A stretch of 64,000 nucleotides of DNA from Rhodobacteraceae bacterium KLH11 (lineage in GTDB: Bacteria > Pseudomonadota > Alphaproteobacteria > Rhodobacterales > Rhodobacteraceae), in the NCBI GenBank assembly GCA_000158135.1, contig DS999531.1, positions 2,846,008-2,910,007 of the forward strand, read 5' to 3'. A model generated the notes under the pieces. That model had not been told where the DNA came from. It did no database searches and saw only the letters and a program-made list of their open reading frames with translations. Below are positions 49,639 through 59,087 of this stretch, one piece after another; the stretch's first letter is position 1, and each line of letters starts with the position of its first letter. Position numbers and translations under genes: made by a program.

Positions 49639-50217
49639 TCAACCGCTGCGCAAACGACGCCAATCTTCCAATGCAGGGTTCGGGTCTGCCTGCATGACCG
49701 CCTCAGTCAGGGACGCATCAGGCCCGGTGTCAGCAACGCCCGGGTGACCAGCCCGCAACGCGCCGAGGGCTTCAAGGTTGGCAATCAACTCAGGAACCCG
49801 CCGCATCGCCGCGCCGATCTCTCGTTGAAACTCCTGCGCTTTGACCTGATGGCGCGCGCCGAAATAGAACGAGACGATCACCCCCAGCAGCCACCATAAC
49901 GGTTCCGGCACCAGCGCAATGCCCTGCATGCGCGCGGCAAACCACAGGGGATCAATCATCGCCGCCAGAAACAACCCCAACGTCCCCAGCGCCAGCGCCG
50001 GACGTGGCACGCGGTTCAGCCCATCCATAAACCGGTCAAACCCGCCTTTGGCGGGCACCTGAAACTCGGCCCCGAACTGCGCCATGGCCGCACCCCGCAA
50101 CGTGATGGCACGCTCTGCCCCGTTCTCGGCATTTTCACGAAAAACCTCGGTGGTCTCGCGCACGACATTTCTGCCGCCTCCAAACAGCAGCCCCAGAAGG
50201 CCCGATATCAACCCCAT
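49639..50217 (-). CDS. Holin-like protein (3TM holin family)
   Basis: A 192-residue protein starting with a hydrophobic MGLISGLLGLLFGGG and with two central membrane spans (residues ~76-90 and 106-122), the layout of the 3TM holin family. It overlaps the endolysin gene by ten bases, so the two are a lysis pair. No other phage gene is near. It may serve gene transfer agent release, which in Rhodobacter capsulatus depends on such a pair outside the main cluster. Confidence 0.75.
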   Translation of the reverse strand: MGLISGLLGLLFGGGRNVVRETTEVFRENAENGAERAITLRGAAMAQFGAEFQVPAKGGFDRFMDGLNRVPRPALALGTLGLFLAAMIDPLWFAARMQGIALVPEPLWWLLGVIVSFYFGARHQVKAQEFQREIGAAMRRVPELIANLEALGALRAGHPGVADTGPDASLTEAVMQADPNPALEDWRRLRSG

Positions 50218-50819
50218 CCCGCAATCCTTCTCTGAAACTCAGCGTCGCTCAGATGATATTTGGGCGACAGAAACTCTTCGGCACGGCGAATCCAGCCGCC
50301 TTTCCCGCCTGCACGCGTCCGGGCATATTTGCGCAACGCCGCCCGATGGTCAGCCAATCGAAAGTAATAATTGCGCCGCGCAACCCCATAAGCGTCCCGC
50401 AAAGCCAACGGCCCGGGATCCGCAGCAGCCATGCTCGCGCGCGCGGTCTGCGGGCCAATCACCCCATCAACCGCCACCTCAAACCCCATCTGACGCAGAA
50501 GATTCTGCAGAATCCTGATCGCCTGCCCCCCTGCGTTCACATACATATCGAAAACTGAAGCGCGCAAAACCTCCGGCAATTGCCCCAGGCGCGGCTTCTC
50601 GAAGTAATGCGTCAGAAATATTTCCACGGCCTGGGCTTTGTTGAGAGCCAACACATCATTTCGCGTCACCAGACCATCGTGATCCAAATCCAGACCCAGA
50701 CGACGCATGGTATGGATCGTCACCCCGTATTTCGTCGCCCCGCCGGGATCATCGGGATCGTCGACAAAACCACCCTCACGGGCGACTATACCTTCCGCAA
50801 TCTGCCGAACCGTCTGCAT
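50208..50819 (-). CDS. GH108 family endolysin
   Basis: A 203-residue N-acetylmuramidase of glycoside hydrolase family 108. The catalytic Glu is Glu15 in VAREGGFVDDPDDPGGATKY, and the C-terminal peptidoglycan-binding domain includes VAVDGVIGPQTARASM and the LSPKYHLSDAEFQRR tail. No signal peptide is seen, consistent with needing a holin. Placed between ccmE and the holin gene. Confidence 0.88.
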   Translation of the reverse strand: MQTVRQIAEGIVAREGGFVDDPDDPGGATKYGVTIHTMRRLGLDLDHDGLVTRNDVLALNKAQAVEIFLTHYFEKPRLGQLPEVLRASVFDMYVNAGGQAIRILQNLLRQMGFEVAVDGVIGPQTARASMAAADPGPLALRDAYGVARRNYYFRLADHRAALRKYARTRAGGKGGWIRRAEEFLSPKYHLSDAEFQRRIAGWG

Positions 50820-50918
50820 GAAACCATCCCTTGTTCAGATGGCCCAAACGGTCAGGCAACAGCGTTAACACCGCGACAAAACAAAGGGCGCTGCCTGCCT
50901 GTCACACGCAACGCCCCG

Positions 50919-50967
50919 CTTCTTCTGTTCAAAAATACCTCCGCCGGAGGCATGCAGCGCAGCTGCA
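50919..50967 (-). terminator. ccmE terminator with the recurring TATTTT motif
   Basis: After the ccmE stop, the minus strand has two hairpins, TGCAGC-GCTGCA (50953-50967) and CCTCCGgCGGAGG (50938-50950), followed by TATTTTTG. The 22-base segment 50919-50940 matches the dctD one at 39634-39655 at 16 of 22 positions. The remaining gap (50820-50918) before the endolysin gene holds a GTTAAC at 50864-50869 but nothing else I can name. Confidence 0.65.
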
Positions 50968-50968
50968 T

Positions 50969-51415
50969 TCAGCTATCGCCAACCTCTTTGTAGAGGCCCT
51001 GCTCTTTCAGCGCATCCACAACCTCTTTCGGCATATAGGTTTCGTCATGTTTGGCCAGTATTTCAGTCGCTTCAAAGACACCGTCCACATAACTGCCGGT
51101 CCCGACCATACCCTGGTTTTCCGAAAACAGATCAGGCAGAACACCGGTAAAGGCGACCTTCACACTCTCACCCCCATCGGTGACCACAAAATGCACCGTC
51201 TTTCCCTGCCCGCGAATGATCGAACCCTCTTCAACCAGTCCGCCAATGCGAAACACCTCACTCGGCTGCGGGGGTTCGGCGATCACCTGGCTGGGGGACC
51301 GGAAGAAATTGATGCCATCGCGCATCGCATACCCGATCAACGCCGTCGACAAGGCCAGCGCCACAGCAGCCAGCACAATGATCTGAACACGACGACGTTT
51401 CCTGAGCGTTTTCAT
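50969..51415 (-). CDS. ccmE: Heme chaperone CcmE
   Basis: Binds heme covalently and hands it to CcmF/CcmH. The 148-residue protein has an N-terminal membrane anchor (residues ~11-29), an OB-fold, and the heme-binding His123 and Tyr127 in LAKHDETYMPKEV. It begins MKTLRKRRRVQIIV. It follows argC by seven bases and precedes the lysis pair. Confidence 0.95.
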   Translation of the reverse strand: MKTLRKRRRVQIIVLAAVALALSTALIGYAMRDGINFFRSPSQVIAEPPQPSEVFRIGGLVEEGSIIRGQGKTVHFVVTDGGESVKVAFTGVLPDLFSENQGMVGTGSYVDGVFEATEILAKHDETYMPKEVVDALKEQGLYKEVGDS

Positions 51416-51422
51416 ACCGTCC

Positions 51423-52451
51423 TCACGGGAACAGAGGGGCCATCATCAGCCCCCGGGTTTCATCCTCACCTAACATCAGGTTGGCGTTCTGCAAGGCCTG
51501 CCCGCTGCTACCTTTTGTCAGGTTATCCAACGCAGCCACCACGATTGCACGACGTTCAATCCGGTCGGCAACCACGCCGATATGGCAGAAATTTGAACCC
51601 CTTACATGATGGGTTGAAGGTGTTTCCCCAAAAGGCAGCACCTGCACGAAGGGCTCGGCTTCATAAGCAGCGCCCAGCGTTTCATACACGCTCCGGGGGT
51701 CACCTTTCACATAAGAGGTCGCCAATATACCCCGGTTCGCCGGGATCAGATGCGGGGTGAACTGGATATGTACCGTGCGACCTGCCAGTTCCGAGAATTC
51801 CTGATCGAACTCTCCCAGGTGCCGGTGCGTTCCACCAACCGCATAGGCGTTCGCCCCCTCGCTCAGCTCGGCATGCAGCAGGTTCTCTTTCAATGCCCGC
51901 CCCGCGCCGGAAACGGCGCATTTCAGATCGAGAATGATGTCATCCAGATCGATTACCCCTGCCGAAATCAGCGGCCGCAGCACATATTGCCCGGTCGCCG
52001 CGTTGCATCCCGTTCCGGCAACCAGCCGTGCAGCGCGGATGTCGTCGCGATAAAATTCTGTCAGGCCATAAACGGCCTCTTGCTGATGCCCGAGCGCGAC
52101 ATGTGGATTGCCATACCATTTCTGATATTCGTCGCCATCGCGCAGCCGGAAATCTGCCGACAGGTCGACAATTTTAAGCGTATCGGGCAGTTCGCGAATG
52201 ACCTCCTGACTGGTCTTGTGCGGCAAGGCGCAAAAGCAGAGGTCGATCTGGGAAAAGTCGATCTGGGAAATCTTGCAGAGCACCGGCAAATCCAGATGAC
52301 GCAGATGCGGAAACACCTGTGCCATGGTCTGTCCGGCCTTACGCTCGGCGGCCAGAGCTGTGATTTCCATATTCGGATGCTCGGCAATCAGCCGCACCAG
52401 TTCGGCACCGGTATAGCCCGAAGCGCCCAGAATTGCGATTTTATGGGTCAT
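51423..52451 (-). CDS. argC: N-acetyl-gamma-glutamyl-phosphate reductase
   Basis: The third step of arginine synthesis. The 342-residue enzyme has the Rossmann start [18 protein letters not shown] and the catalytic Cys in [15 protein letters not shown]. The start at 52451 has AAGAGG upstream and beats a frame opening at 52505. It sits upstream of ccmE. Confidence 0.97.
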   Translation of the reverse strand: MTHKIAILGASGYTGAELVRLIAEHPNMEITALAAERKAGQTMAQVFPHLRHLDLPVLCKISQIDFSQIDLCFCALPHKTSQEVIRELPDTLKIVDLSADFRLRDGDEYQKWYGNPHVALGHQQEAVYGLTEFYRDDIRAARLVAGTGCNAATGQYVLRPLISAGVIDLDDIILDLKCAVSGAGRALKENLLHAELSEGANAYAVGGTHRHLGEFDQEFSELAGRTVHIQFTPHLIPANRGILATSYVKGDPRSVYETLGAAYEAEPFVQVLPFGETPSTHHVRGSNFCHIGVVADRIERRAIVVAALDNLTKGSSGQALQNANLMLGEDETRGLMMAPLFP

Positions 52452-52544
52452 GTCAGACCTCTTTACTTGGATGTCACATGATATGACCGCCCACGTGACG
52501 GTCAATAAGTTACGAAATCGGCAAAGCCCTGCCCTTGATCTGAG

Positions 52545-53354
52545 TCAGGTGGCTTCAAACGTGGTTTTTCGTCGGAGGAACTGAGTCGCGCGATCCGTCA
52601 CAACACCCGGCTTGCCCGTGGTCAGATATCCGCCTGCACCTTCACCCAACATGTTCGGATGACGCTGCAAATAATCTGCAAGGCTTTCAGCCACCAGATC
52701 GCCCTGACTATACACCTTTACATGCGGGCCAAGCGCCTGCTGAAACGTCTCGGCCATCAGCGGATAATGCGTACAGCCCAGAATAGCGGCCTGCGGTTCC
52801 GGCATTTTGCGCTTCAGGGCATCCACATGACCACGCACCAAGGCCTCGGCAAGGATCATGTCACCGTCTTCAATGGCATCAACCACACCACCGCAAGCCT
52901 GCGCCTCGACATCCACGCCAATGGCGCGAAACGCCAGTTCCCTCTGAAACGCACGGCTGGATACGGTCGCAGGGGTGGCAAACAGGGCAACATGCTGCAC
53001 CTCGACCTCTCGCGGTGGAGAGTTATCCCCCCACTGCCGCTCGGTCAGAGCCTCGATCAGCGGCACAAACACACCCAGCACCCGCTTGCCTTCGGGCACG
53101 CCTGCCTCTTGCATACGGCGCAAAGCGGCGGCGCTGGCGGTATTGCAGGCGAGAATCACCAGATTACAGCCCCGATCCCACAAACCCTGCACGGCGGCGC
53201 GGGTCAGATTATAGATATCCTCGGCATCGCGCACGCCGTAAGGCGCGTGCGCGCTGTCCGCGTAATACAGAAAATCCACGTCGGGCAGACGTTTCTGTGC
53301 GGCGTTCAGGACGGTCAGACCGCCCAAGCCGGAATCAAAGATGCCTACTGCCAT
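52545..53354 (-). CDS. murI: Glutamate racemase
   Basis: Makes D-glutamate for peptidoglycan. The 269-residue enzyme carries the two catalytic cysteine motifs ACNTASA and GCTHYPL, and the N-terminal [14 protein letters not shown]. It follows the acyltransferase gene by eight bases. Confidence 0.97.
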   Translation of the reverse strand: MAVGIFDSGLGGLTVLNAAQKRLPDVDFLYYADSAHAPYGVRDAEDIYNLTRAAVQGLWDRGCNLVILACNTASAAALRRMQEAGVPEGKRVLGVFVPLIEALTERQWGDNSPPREVEVQHVALFATPATVSSRAFQRELAFRAIGVDVEAQACGGVVDAIEDGDMILAEALVRGHVDALKRKMPEPQAAILGCTHYPLMAETFQQALGPHVKVYSQGDLVAESLADYLQRHPNMLGEGAGGYLTTGKPGVVTDRATQFLRRKTTFEAT

Positions 53355-53362
53355 TTGCCCCT

Positions 53363-54241
53363 TCAGGCGCGATGCCGTTCCTCAAATTCATAGCCATAGT
53401 CATACGACTTCAGCGGCTTTGGAGACAGCTCATACGTGGCTTTGCGCAGGAAATCCATCATCTTGCGCGTGTCCGTGCCCAATGGGTCCAGAATGTCGCG
53501 CCCGATCGGTTCGCCGACAACCACGCGAACCGGCGTATCGACGCGCTTTTTGAACTCTTTGATCAGCAACCCCATTCGCAGCGTGCTGTGCAGATGGCTG
53601 GCAATCTGGAACAGGCGCGAGGTGTGACCTTCGAAGAACACAGGCACCACGGTCGCGTTGGATTTGGCCACCATCCGTGCCGTGAAACCACGCCAGCCCG
53701 GGTCCATCGGATGGGCAAAAGGCTTGACCGCCGTACTGACCGTGCCGCCCGGAAACACCCCGATTGCCCCACCCTCAGCGAGATAGTTCAAAGCGGTCTT
53801 GCGAGTCTCAAGGTTCAGCTTGACGGCCTCTTTCGTCTCATCGAACGAGATTGGCAGGATGATGCGGTTGATATCTTCGGCTTTGCGGAACACGCGATGC
53901 GCCAGAATGCGAAAATCACCGCGCGTCTGGGACAGGATATGCCCCATCATCAGCCCATCCAGAATGCCGTAAGGATGGTTTGCGATCAAAATCAGCGGCC
54001 CGTCTCGCGGGATGTTCGCCAACGCACCTCTGACCACATCCAAAGTCAACCCATAGCGATCCACCATCACAGACCAGAAATCGCGGCCTTGCGCCACCTC
54101 CTGCTCGTACCCGTCAGCGCGACGGATCAGGCGCATGCGGCCAGTGGTGTTTTCCATCAGCTTGATCATTATCCGCCCGCTCCGCGTTTCCGCAGAATGG
54201 GCATAGGAAATGTCACGGACAACGTGATGGCGCGAGGGCAT
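53363..54241 (-). CDS. PlsC-like lysophospholipid acyltransferase
   Basis: A glycerolipid acyltransferase of 292 residues with the HX4D motif in [10 protein letters not shown] and the second block [14 protein letters not shown]. Substrate could be lysophosphatidate or another lysolipid (for example lyso-ornithine lipid); not settled. GGAGGA precedes the ATG at 54241. Confidence 0.85.
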   Translation of the reverse strand: MPSRHHVVRDISYAHSAETRSGRIMIKLMENTTGRMRLIRRADGYEQEVAQGRDFWSVMVDRYGLTLDVVRGALANIPRDGPLILIANHPYGILDGLMMGHILSQTRGDFRILAHRVFRKAEDINRIILPISFDETKEAVKLNLETRKTALNYLAEGGAIGVFPGGTVSTAVKPFAHPMDPGWRGFTARMVAKSNATVVPVFFEGHTSRLFQIASHLHSTLRMGLLIKEFKKRVDTPVRVVVGEPIGRDILDPLGTDTRKMMDFLRKATYELSPKPLKSYDYGYEFEERHRA

Positions 54242-54319
54242 TGGTTCCTCCGGTTTACTGCCGTCTAAATAAGGTCGTGTAACCAATTTGCATAGTTTCC
54301 GTGACACGGTTGTGAAACT

Positions 54320-57300
54320 TCACTCTGCAGCAGCTTTCATCTCGGGCCCGCCATCGCGGATGACGGCCAGCAATTCCTCGCGCCGTTTTGCGGCCCTTGC
54401 TTCGTTCGCCAGCAGAACCGGGCCAAATCCGCGAATGTCCAGAGGCAAGGATGCAAGCGCCACAATCGCATCACGGGTCTCGGGCGTCAGTTTGGGCAGA
54501 ACCTCTTTCATGTCTTTTTCATACTGACGGATCAGCGCGCGTTCCATCCTGCGTTCCGCCGTATAGCCAAACACATCAAGAGGGCTGCCGCGCAGAACCT
54601 TTAGTTTCGCCAGCAGCTTCAGCGGCCCCAGCAACCACTCACCAAAGGCCCTCTTGGCCGGGCGATCAGTGTCACCCTTCGAGCCCAAGACCGGAGGCGC
54701 AAGGTGGAAGGTCATCCGAAAGTCACCATCAAACTCGGCCGCGGCCTTCTGGCGGCTATCAAGAAGAAGCCGCGCGACCTCGTATTCATCCTTATAGGAC
54801 AAGAGCTTATGATATCCTTTGGCAACCGCCTCACGAACCTTGTTATCCTCAGCACTCTCGACCAGCTTGCGATAACGTTTCGCCAGACGCTTGCCTTGAT
54901 ACCCGATCAGATGCGCGGCGCGGAAATCGATCAACTGGTCGAGGGTCTTCGGCAGTTCCGTTACATTCGGGCTGAGGATTTTTGTGGCCTCATCCGGGTG
55001 CGTCACCGCCCAGCGTCCCAACGCGAAGGCGCGTTTGTTGCGTTCAACCGCCGTGCCATTCAGTTCAATCGCCTGCAGGATCGCGCCAAGGCGGAGGGGT
55101 AGCAGACCGCGCTGCCATGCGGCACCAAGGATCATCATGTTTGAATAGATTGAATCCCCCATGACGGCCCGCGCCAGATCAGTGGCATCGAACAGATCAA
55201 CCGAGTCTTTCAGACGCGCACGCAGAGCAAGCTCAAGCTGATCACTGGGGATCTGAAAATCGGTGTCCCGGGTGAAATCGCCGGTGATAATCTCATGACT
55301 GTTCACAACCGCCCCGGTCCGGCCCGCCTGCGTCAGACCCAGTGTCTTGGCCCCGGCCGATACCACCAGATCGCCCCCGATCAGGGCGTGAGCCTCACCA
55401 GTGGCCACACGAATGGCGCTGATATCTTCGGGACGGTTCGCAAGACGGCAGTGGATATGAACCGCGCCGCCTTTTTGCGCCAGCCCCGCCATCTCCATCA
55501 TGCCGGCGCCCTTGCCATCGATCTGTGCCGCCTGCGCAAGGATAGCGCCGATAGTGACAACACCGGTGCCGCCAACCCCGGTAATCACCACATTATGGGT
55601 CCCGTTGATCTGCGGCAGAACCGGTTCAGGCAGGTCGGGCAGGTCAACATCGGTTGTTGCCTCTTTGCGCAGTTTGGCCCCTTCAAGCGTTACAAAAGAC
55701 GGGCAGAATCCGTTCAGGCACGAGAAATCCTTGTTGCAGCTCGATTGATCAATCGCCCGTTTCCGTCCCAGCTCGGTTTCCTTGGGAACGATCGAAACAC
55801 AGTTGGACTGCACCCCGCAATCCCCGCACCCCTCACAAATATCGGTATTGATAAACACCCGTTTGTCCGGGTCCGGGAACATGCCCCGCTTGCGACGCCT
55901 GCGCTTTTCGGCGGCACAGGTCTGAACGTAAACAATGACCGATACGCCCTCGATTTCACGGAATTTTTCCTGAACATGCATCAGCTTGGCACGCTCGAAT
56001 GTTTCGACATCCGAAGGCAGCGCGCCAAAGTTCACATCTTCCTTTTCGTCATACACAACGGCCACATCCCGGACGCCCATGGCCTTGACCTCGGCCACGA
56101 TACGCTCGGCGCTTAACCCGCCTTCATTGCCCTGCCCGCCGGTCATGGCAACGGCGTCGTTGAACAAAATCTTGAAGGTTATGTTGGTGCCAGCAGCCAA
56201 AGCAGCCCGGATCGCCTGAATGCCCGAGTGATTGTAGGTTCCGTCACCCAGGTTCTGAAAAACATGTTTCGTGGTCGAGAACGGAGCCTCGCCGATCCAG
56301 TTCGCGCCTTCGCCGCCCATCTGGGTGAAACCGGTCGTCTCGCGATCCATCCATTGCACCATGTAATGGCACCCGATCCCCGCATAAGCCCGGCTGCCCT
56401 CGGGCAGTTTGGTTGAACTGTTGTGCGGACAGCCCGAGCAGAAATACGGCAGCCGCGCCGCGATTTCCTGAGCGTTGTCCGCCCGCCGTGCCTCGGACAA
56501 TTGCGCGAGCCCTGCGCGCACGCCTTCCGTGTCGCGCCCCTCTTCAATCAGGATTTCGCCCAGTTTCTCGGCGATCATAATGGGATCAAGCGCCCCCCGG
56601 GTCGGGAACAGCTCTTCGCGGTGCAACGCCCCGGCCCCGCCTTTGTACCAGCCGTATACGCGGCGGCCGCGGCGGTCATCGAAGATGGCCTCTTTGACCT
56701 GCACTTCGATCAGCTTGCGCTTTTCTTCGACAATCACGATCAGGTCCAGCCCTTCGGCCCAATCGTGGAAGCCTTTCATATCCAAAGGAAATGTTTGGCC
56801 AATCTTATATGTGGTGATGCCAAGCCTTTCGGCTTCGCCCGCGTCAATATTCAGCAGCGACATGGCGTGCACCAGATCCAGCCAGTTCTTGCCTGCTGCG
56901 ACGAAACCGATCTTTGCACCGGCTTTGCCCCAAACACGCTGGTCCAGTTTGTTGGCATGGGAAAAGGTCTCGGCCGCAAAGCGCTTGTAATCGATCACGC
57001 GGGCCTCTTGCAGATGGGGCGTATCACCCAGCCTGATGTTCAGACCGCCTTCGGGCATGTCGAACTGAGGCACCGTCAGCTGCATACGATCCGGGCCGCC
57101 ATCCACGACCGAGGTCACCTCAATCGTGTCCTTCATGGTTTTCAGGCCAACCCACACCCCGGCAAACCGGCTGAGCGCAAAGCCATAGATGCCGTAATCC
57201 AGTATCTCCTGCACCCCGGCCGGGCTGACCACAGGCATGTACATATCCACCATGGACCATTCCGACTGGTGCAGCACGGTCGAGCTTTCGCCGGTGTGGT

Positions 57301-57739
57301 CATCGCCCATCGCCATCAGCACGCCGCCATGCTGTGCGGTTCCCGCCATATTGGCATGCCGCATAACGTCGCCCGAACGGTCAACGCCGGGGCCCTTGCC
57401 GTACCAAAGGCCAAACACGCCATCGAACTTGCCATCACCACGCAGCCCGGCCTGCTGGCTGCCCCAGAGCGCCGTCGCGGCCAGATCCTCGTTCAGACCA
57501 TATTGAAAAGTAACATCACTTTCGGCCAGCTGCCGTTCCGCACGAGACATCTGCTGATCCACCGCCCCAAGCGGTGAACCGCGATACCCGGTCACCAAAC
57601 CCGCAGTATTGAGACCCGCCGCACGGTCACGTTCTTTCTGCATCAGCATCAGACGCACCAGCGCCTGTGTTCCGTTCAAAAGAACCGGGCTTTTGGACAG
57701 ATCAAAACGGTCATTCAAGGTGATTTTCGGCTGACTCAT
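54320..57739 (-). CDS. Fused indolepyruvate:ferredoxin oxidoreductase
   Basis: A 1139-residue single-chain enzyme that decarboxylates aryl or branched 2-oxoacids to acyl-CoA with ferredoxin. The alpha-like pyrophosphate half has GIGCHYMVQWMDRETTGF and TQMGGEGANWIG, then a ferredoxin-like CEGCGDCGVQSNC cluster, and the gamma-like half (VITGVGGTGVVTIGAILAQA). The fused form is common in proteobacteria. Divergent from a LysR gene, with operator-like repeats between them. Confidence 0.9.
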   Translation of the reverse strand: MSQPKITLNDRFDLSKSPVLLNGTQALVRLMLMQKERDRAAGLNTAGLVTGYRGSPLGAVDQQMSRAERQLAESDVTFQYGLNEDLAATALWGSQQAGLRGDGKFDGVFGLWYGKGPGVDRSGDVMRHANMAGTAQHGGVLMAMGDDHTGESSTVLHQSEWSMVDMYMPVVSPAGVQEILDYGIYGFALSRFAGVWVGLKTMKDTIEVTSVVDGGPDRMQLTVPQFDMPEGGLNIRLGDTPHLQEARVIDYKRFAAETFSHANKLDQRVWGKAGAKIGFVAAGKNWLDLVHAMSLLNIDAGEAERLGITTYKIGQTFPLDMKGFHDWAEGLDLIVIVEEKRKLIEVQVKEAIFDDRRGRRVYGWYKGGAGALHREELFPTRGALDPIMIAEKLGEILIEEGRDTEGVRAGLAQLSEARRADNAQEIAARLPYFCSGCPHNSSTKLPEGSRAYAGIGCHYMVQWMDRETTGFTQMGGEGANWIGEAPFSTTKHVFQNLGDGTYNHSGIQAIRAALAAGTNITFKILFNDAVAMTGGQGNEGGLSAERIVAEVKAMGVRDVAVVYDEKEDVNFGALPSDVETFERAKLMHVQEKFREIEGVSVIVYVQTCAAEKRRRRKRGMFPDPDKRVFINTDICEGCGDCGVQSNCVSIVPKETELGRKRAIDQSSCNKDFSCLNGFCPSFVTLEGAKLRKEATTDVDLPDLPEPVLPQINGTHNVVITGVGGTGVVTIGAILAQAAQIDGKGAGMMEMAGLAQKGGAVHIHCRLANRPEDISAIRVATGEAHALIGGDLVVSAGAKTLGLTQAGRTGAVVNSHEIITGDFTRDTDFQIPSDQLELALRARLKDSVDLFDATDLARAVMGDSIYSNMMILGAAWQRGLLPLRLGAILQAIELNGTAVERNKRAFALGRWAVTHPDEATKILSPNVTELPKTLDQLIDFRAAHLIGYQGKRLAKRYRKLVESAEDNKVREAVAKGYHKLLSYKDEYEVARLLLDSRQKAAAEFDGDFRMTFHLAPPVLGSKGDTDRPAKRAFGEWLLGPLKLLAKLKVLRGSPLDVFGYTAERRMERALIRQYEKDMKEVLPKLTPETRDAIVALASLPLDIRGFGPVLLANEARAAKRREELLAVIRDGGPEMKAAAE

Positions 57740-57787
57740 CTGACGTCTCCCCTCGTCGGATTAGTGTGCTGCATTAATGATCATTTT

Positions 57788-57863
57788 AGGTCACAAATAC
57801 TGACCTGCATAGTAAATTTCTTCGGCAACATAACGATTTCCCGGTTTGATTGTGGAAATTGTT
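57788..57863. promoter_or_regulatory. Inverted repeats between ior and lysR
   Basis: Two inverted repeats lie in the 169-base AT-rich gap between divergent genes. AGGTCA at 57788-57793 faces TGACCT at 57801-57806 (spacer 7). AACGATTTCC at 57832-57841 faces GGAAATTGTT at 57854-57863 (spacer 12, one mismatch). Either could be the LysR binding site. Confidence 0.5.
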
Positions 57864-57908
57864 ACCTGTTTCATATAGGGCTGCCGGAGGATAACGAAAG
57901 TTGCGGCG

Positions 57909-58817
57909 ATGGATTGGGACAAGCTCAGAATATTTCACGCGGTTGCAGATGCGGGCAGCCTCACGCATGCCGGGGACAAGCTCAATTTATCTCAATCCGC
58001 CGTGAGCCGTCAGATCCGCGCCCTCGAAGAATCGCTGGATGCGACCCTTTTCCACCGCCACGCACGCGGGTTGATTCTGACCGAACAGGGTGAATTGCTG
58101 TTTGATGCCACCTCGGCCATGTCCAAGCGCCTTGATACCGCCGCCGCGCGCATCCGAGACAGCGAGGATGAGGTGTTTGGCGTTCTGCGCGTCACCACAA
58201 CCTTCGGGTTCGGCACCCTCTGGCTTGCGCCGCGCCTGCCGAAACTCTATGAGCAATATCCCGATCTCAATATCGATCTGATGCTGGAAGAGCGGGTTCT
58301 GGACCTGCCCATGCGCGAAGCTGACGTTGCCATCCGCATGAAAGAGCCCAGCCAGGCCGATCTGGTGCGCAAACGTCTGATGACCGTGCGGATGCTGCTT
58401 TATGCGACACGAAACTATCTGGACAGCCATGGTGGCGCCCCTGAATCTCTGGAAGATATCGCCAGGCATCGTCTGATCTGCCAAACCCCATCCGCCCCAC
58501 AGGTCGGTGCCGGGGCTTCAATGGTAAAGCACCTGATGGCCTACAACCCCGGCTCTTTGCTAACCGTGAACAATTATTTTGGCGTTTTGCAGGGCGTTCT
58601 GCATGATCTTGGCATTGGCATGCTGCCCGATTACGTGACCGAGGATTTCCCCGATCTGGTCCCCGTCTTGTCAGATATCGAAAGCGCGGATGTGCCAGTC
58701 TACCTTGCCTACCCCGAAGAACTGCGCCATTCCAAGCGTATCGCAGCCTTCCGTGATTTCGTGCAGGATGAGATCATCGCCCATCGCAAACAGCTAAGAC
58801 AGATGGGAAAACTGTAG
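57909..58817 (+). CDS. LysR-family regulator
   Basis: A 302-residue regulator. The N-terminal winged helix has AGSLTHAGDKLNLSQSAVSR and the linker helix, followed by a periplasmic-binding-like effector domain (RVTTTFGFGTLWLAPRLP, ADVAIRMKEPSQADL). The start MDWDKLRIFHAV follows GGAGG by more than usual distance but is the natural one. It probably controls the divergent oxidoreductase and itself. Confidence 0.9.
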   Translation: MDWDKLRIFHAVADAGSLTHAGDKLNLSQSAVSRQIRALEESLDATLFHRHARGLILTEQGELLFDATSAMSKRLDTAAARIRDSEDEVFGVLRVTTTFGFGTLWLAPRLPKLYEQYPDLNIDLMLEERVLDLPMREADVAIRMKEPSQADLVRKRLMTVRMLLYATRNYLDSHGGAPESLEDIARHRLICQTPSAPQVGAGASMVKHLMAYNPGSLLTVNNYFGVLQGVLHDLGIGMLPDYVTEDFPDLVPVLSDIESADVPVYLAYPEELRHSKRIAAFRDFVQDEIIAHRKQLRQMGKL

Positions 58818-58867
58818 CCATGCGCTCAGAACATAGCGGGCATGACGCGTCTTCAGCCTATTAGCCC

Positions 58868-58985
58868 TTGATCGTTCACAACCTGAACCCTAAATGGGCA
58901 ATTGAAGGCGGTGATGCTGAAACGCTCATCATCTTCATACCTCCCTGTTGGACTACGGCCGAGCTTAGTGCTCGGCCTTTTTTTT
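58868..58985 (+). ncRNA. Candidate small RNA with a strong terminator
   Basis: A weak promoter (TTGATC at 58868-58873, TAAATG at 58891-58896, spacer 17) would start a transcript near 58903. It ends in a perfect hairpin GGCCGAGC (58957-58964) and GCTCGGCC (58970-58977) and eight T residues. The single-stranded part contains CCTCCC near 58941-58946, an anti-Shine-Dalgarno-like sequence found in stress sRNAs of Rhodobacter. The same hairpin could simply terminate lysR, 140 bases away. The rest of the gap to 59087 holds nothing else I can name. Confidence 0.45.
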
Positions 58986-59087
58986 ACCGCTGGCACAACA
59001 AGGCCAGCGGAAAGTGCTGGGAAAATCAAACGCTTCAACCTATGATCGCCAAAAAACGATCAAATTTTCGTGTTCGAGGGCAAATTG

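Noticed and set aside
50864..50869. GTTAAC upstream of the endolysin, considered as a CtrA site
   Set aside because: The half-site reads TTAACG/TTAACA, not TTAACC, and there is no second half at the correct distance.
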